Part shown: positions 12,660-13,506 of the stretch, one piece after another
Layout of the letters: each line of letters starts with the position of its first letter
Position numbering within the stretch: the stretch's first letter is position 1
NCBI GenBank assembly: GCA_035375865.1
Contig: DAOSQO010000060.1
Span: 1 to 13,506 of the forward strand
DNA from: BRH-c25 sp029553855
GTDB lineage: Bacteria; Bacillota; Clostridia; Lutisporales; Lutisporaceae
Length of the DNA stretch: 13,506 bases
Direction: 5' to 3'
Notes under the pieces: model-generated
Told to the model about the DNA's origin: nothing
Databases searched by the model: none
What the model saw: the letters and a program-made list of their open reading frames with translations, nothing else
Program-made: the position numbers and the translations under genes

Positions 12660-13316
12660 CTACCTCTGTCCATATTGATTCAGGTAAAAATCTCTCATTG
12701 CATCAATTTCATTTTTGCTCAACTCTACAACTCCGCCCAGAATCTGTGCGAAAATGGTCGCCTTAGCTGATTTTTCAACTATCTGTGCAATTTTCATTGC
12801 CTCTTTCAGGTCCCTTCCCGCTGCAAGGCAGCCATGGTTGGCAAGAATTACTGCATTTCGCCCTTCCAGGGCCTCAACGGCAGCTTTCCCAAGCTCAGGA
12901 GAACCCGGCGGGAAGTATTTGCTCACCCTTACATTGCCGCCTACGATCTGCACCATATCTTCTGCTGCGGCAGGTATCGGTTTTCGTGCTATGGCCATTG
13001 CCGTGCAGTATGCACTGTGGGTATGTACAACGGCATTAACATCTTTTCTGTTTTTATATATTTCAAGGTGCATAGGCCATTCAATAGAAGGCTTCATATT
13101 ACCTGCAAATACCCTTCCTTCCATATTAATTATAACAACTCCATCAACCTTGATGTCATTATAATCAACCCCGCTGGGTGTAATGGCAAAGCAATCCTCC
13201 TCCGGGACTCTTGCACTGATATTCCCCCAGGTTCCCAGGGTCAGCTTTGTCTCCGCCATCTCAATCCCTGCTTTAATTACCTGTTTCCTTATGCTTTCAT
13301 AATTATCTATGGTCAT
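12660..13316 (-). CDS. Class II aldolase/adducin-family protein (FucA-like)
   Basis: A 218-residue zinc-dependent class II aldolase-fold protein. Residues matching the zinc ligands of E. coli L-fuculose-1-phosphate aldolase are present at a constant +6 offset: Glu79, His98, His100 (in HTH) and His161 (in ANHG). GTWGNIS (28-34) is the usual phosphate-binding block. The reaction would be retro-aldol cleavage of a sugar 1-phosphate, but L-ribulose-5-phosphate 4-epimerase and methylthioribulose-1-phosphate dehydratase share this fold, so the substrate is open. ATG at 13316 is preferred over the GTG at 13328, which lies inside the AGGTGGAG ribosome binding site. It converges on apbE with a 15-base gap and no visible terminator, and no sugar kinase or isomerase is adjacent. 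Confidence 0.82.
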   Translation of the reverse strand: MTIDNYESIRKQVIKAGIEMAETKLTLGTWGNISARVPEEDCFAITPSGVDYNDIKVDGVVIINMEGRVFAGNMKPSIEWPMHLEIYKNRKDVNAVVHTHSAYCTAMAIARKPIPAAAEDMVQIVGGNVRVSKYFPPGSPELGKAAVEALEGRNAVILANHGCLAAGRDLKEAMKIAQIVEKSAKATIFAQILGGVVELSKNEIDAMRDFYLNQYGQR

Positions 13317-13365
13317 TTGCAACTCCACCTTTTACATGTTCTATCAGCTGCCCGGTTCTATTTTT

Positions 13366-13371
13366 ATTATA
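13366..13371 (-). promoter_or_regulatory. -10 box of the aldolase-family gene
   Basis: A perfect TATAAT on the minus strand about 50 bases upstream of the ATG, in an AT-rich stretch. The hexamer 17 bases further upstream (TGATAA) is a weak -35, so another factor or an activator may help. Confidence 0.4.
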
Positions 13372-13432
13372 CTATAAAAATATTTGGGTTATCATATTAA
13401 TCCACTGATATTGATTCTATATAAAAAGTTGC

Positions 13433-13462
13433 TGTGTCACATCAGGAGAATAATGCGACATA
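13433..13462. repeat. Imperfect inverted repeat near the right edge
   Basis: TGTGTCACAT (13433-13442) pairs with ATGCGACATA (13453-13462) with one mismatch and one G-T pair around a 10-base loop. GGAG and CTCC words flank the right half. No open reading frame accompanies it within the window. It could be the end of a mobile element lying to the right, but that part is not visible. Confidence 0.35.
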
Positions 13463-13506
13463 GTTTGTGAATTACTCCGGCTGTAGGGGAAGTATGTTCT
13501 CCTCAC

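Noticed and set aside
13317..13328. GTG start for the aldolase-family gene
   Set aside because: It lies within the AGGTGGAG ribosome binding site that serves the ATG at 13316.
12834..13400. Plus-strand open frame opposite the aldolase-family gene
   Set aside because: The minus frame has all zinc-site residues; the plus frame shows no domain and runs into AT-rich promoter sequence.

Overview
The window reads as a chromosomal segment of an anaerobic, low- to mid-GC Gram-positive bacterium, most likely class Clostridia. The reasons are ferredoxin-linked 2-oxoacid oxidation, a phosphotransbutyrylase/butyrate kinase pathway, a sigma-54 activator, the CdaA/CdaR c-di-AMP pair, a NusG-II/Gx-transporter pair, and strong AGGAGG-type ribosome binding sites. 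The genus cannot be fixed from the sequence alone. No rRNA, tRNA, CRISPR array or complete insertion sequence is visible.

Region A (1-5570, minus strand) is a fermentation operon. In transcription order it holds butyrate kinase 2, phosphate butyryltransferase, butyrate kinase 1, a P-loop ATPase of unknown role, an 8Fe ferredoxin, VorB, and the first 32 codons of the beta subunit, which runs off the left edge. The likely path is: branched-chain 2-oxoacid + CoA + oxidised ferredoxin to acyl-CoA, then acyl-phosphate, then free acid + ATP. A near-perfect sigma-54 -24/-12 promoter (5359-5374) precedes the operon, and a cluster of TTTGCAAA-like sites (5519-5580) lies about 170-230 bases upstream of the predicted transcription start.

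Region B (5571-7286, minus) encodes a two-PAS sigma-54 enhancer-binding protein that presumably drives region A. Region C (7346-9371, minus) is cdaA-cdaR for cyclic di-AMP, without the usual glmM partner downstream.

Region D (9372-9644) is a gene-free spacer packed with short degenerate tandem repeats of 7 and 9-10 bases. A related 7-base array lies behind butyrate kinase 1 (2198-2225).

Region E (9645-11473, minus) has uppP (undecaprenyl-diphosphate phosphatase), a Gx-transporter/Hpre_diP_synt_I membrane protein and a NusG-II-domain protein. Divergently on the plus strand lies apbE (11607-12644), an FMN-transferase lipoprotein. ApbE, NusG-II and Gx together resemble part of a flavin-based extracytosolic electron-transfer locus. 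A class II aldolase-family gene (12660-13316, minus) converges on apbE. The last 180 bases hold its promoter and an inverted-repeat-rich stretch of unknown origin.
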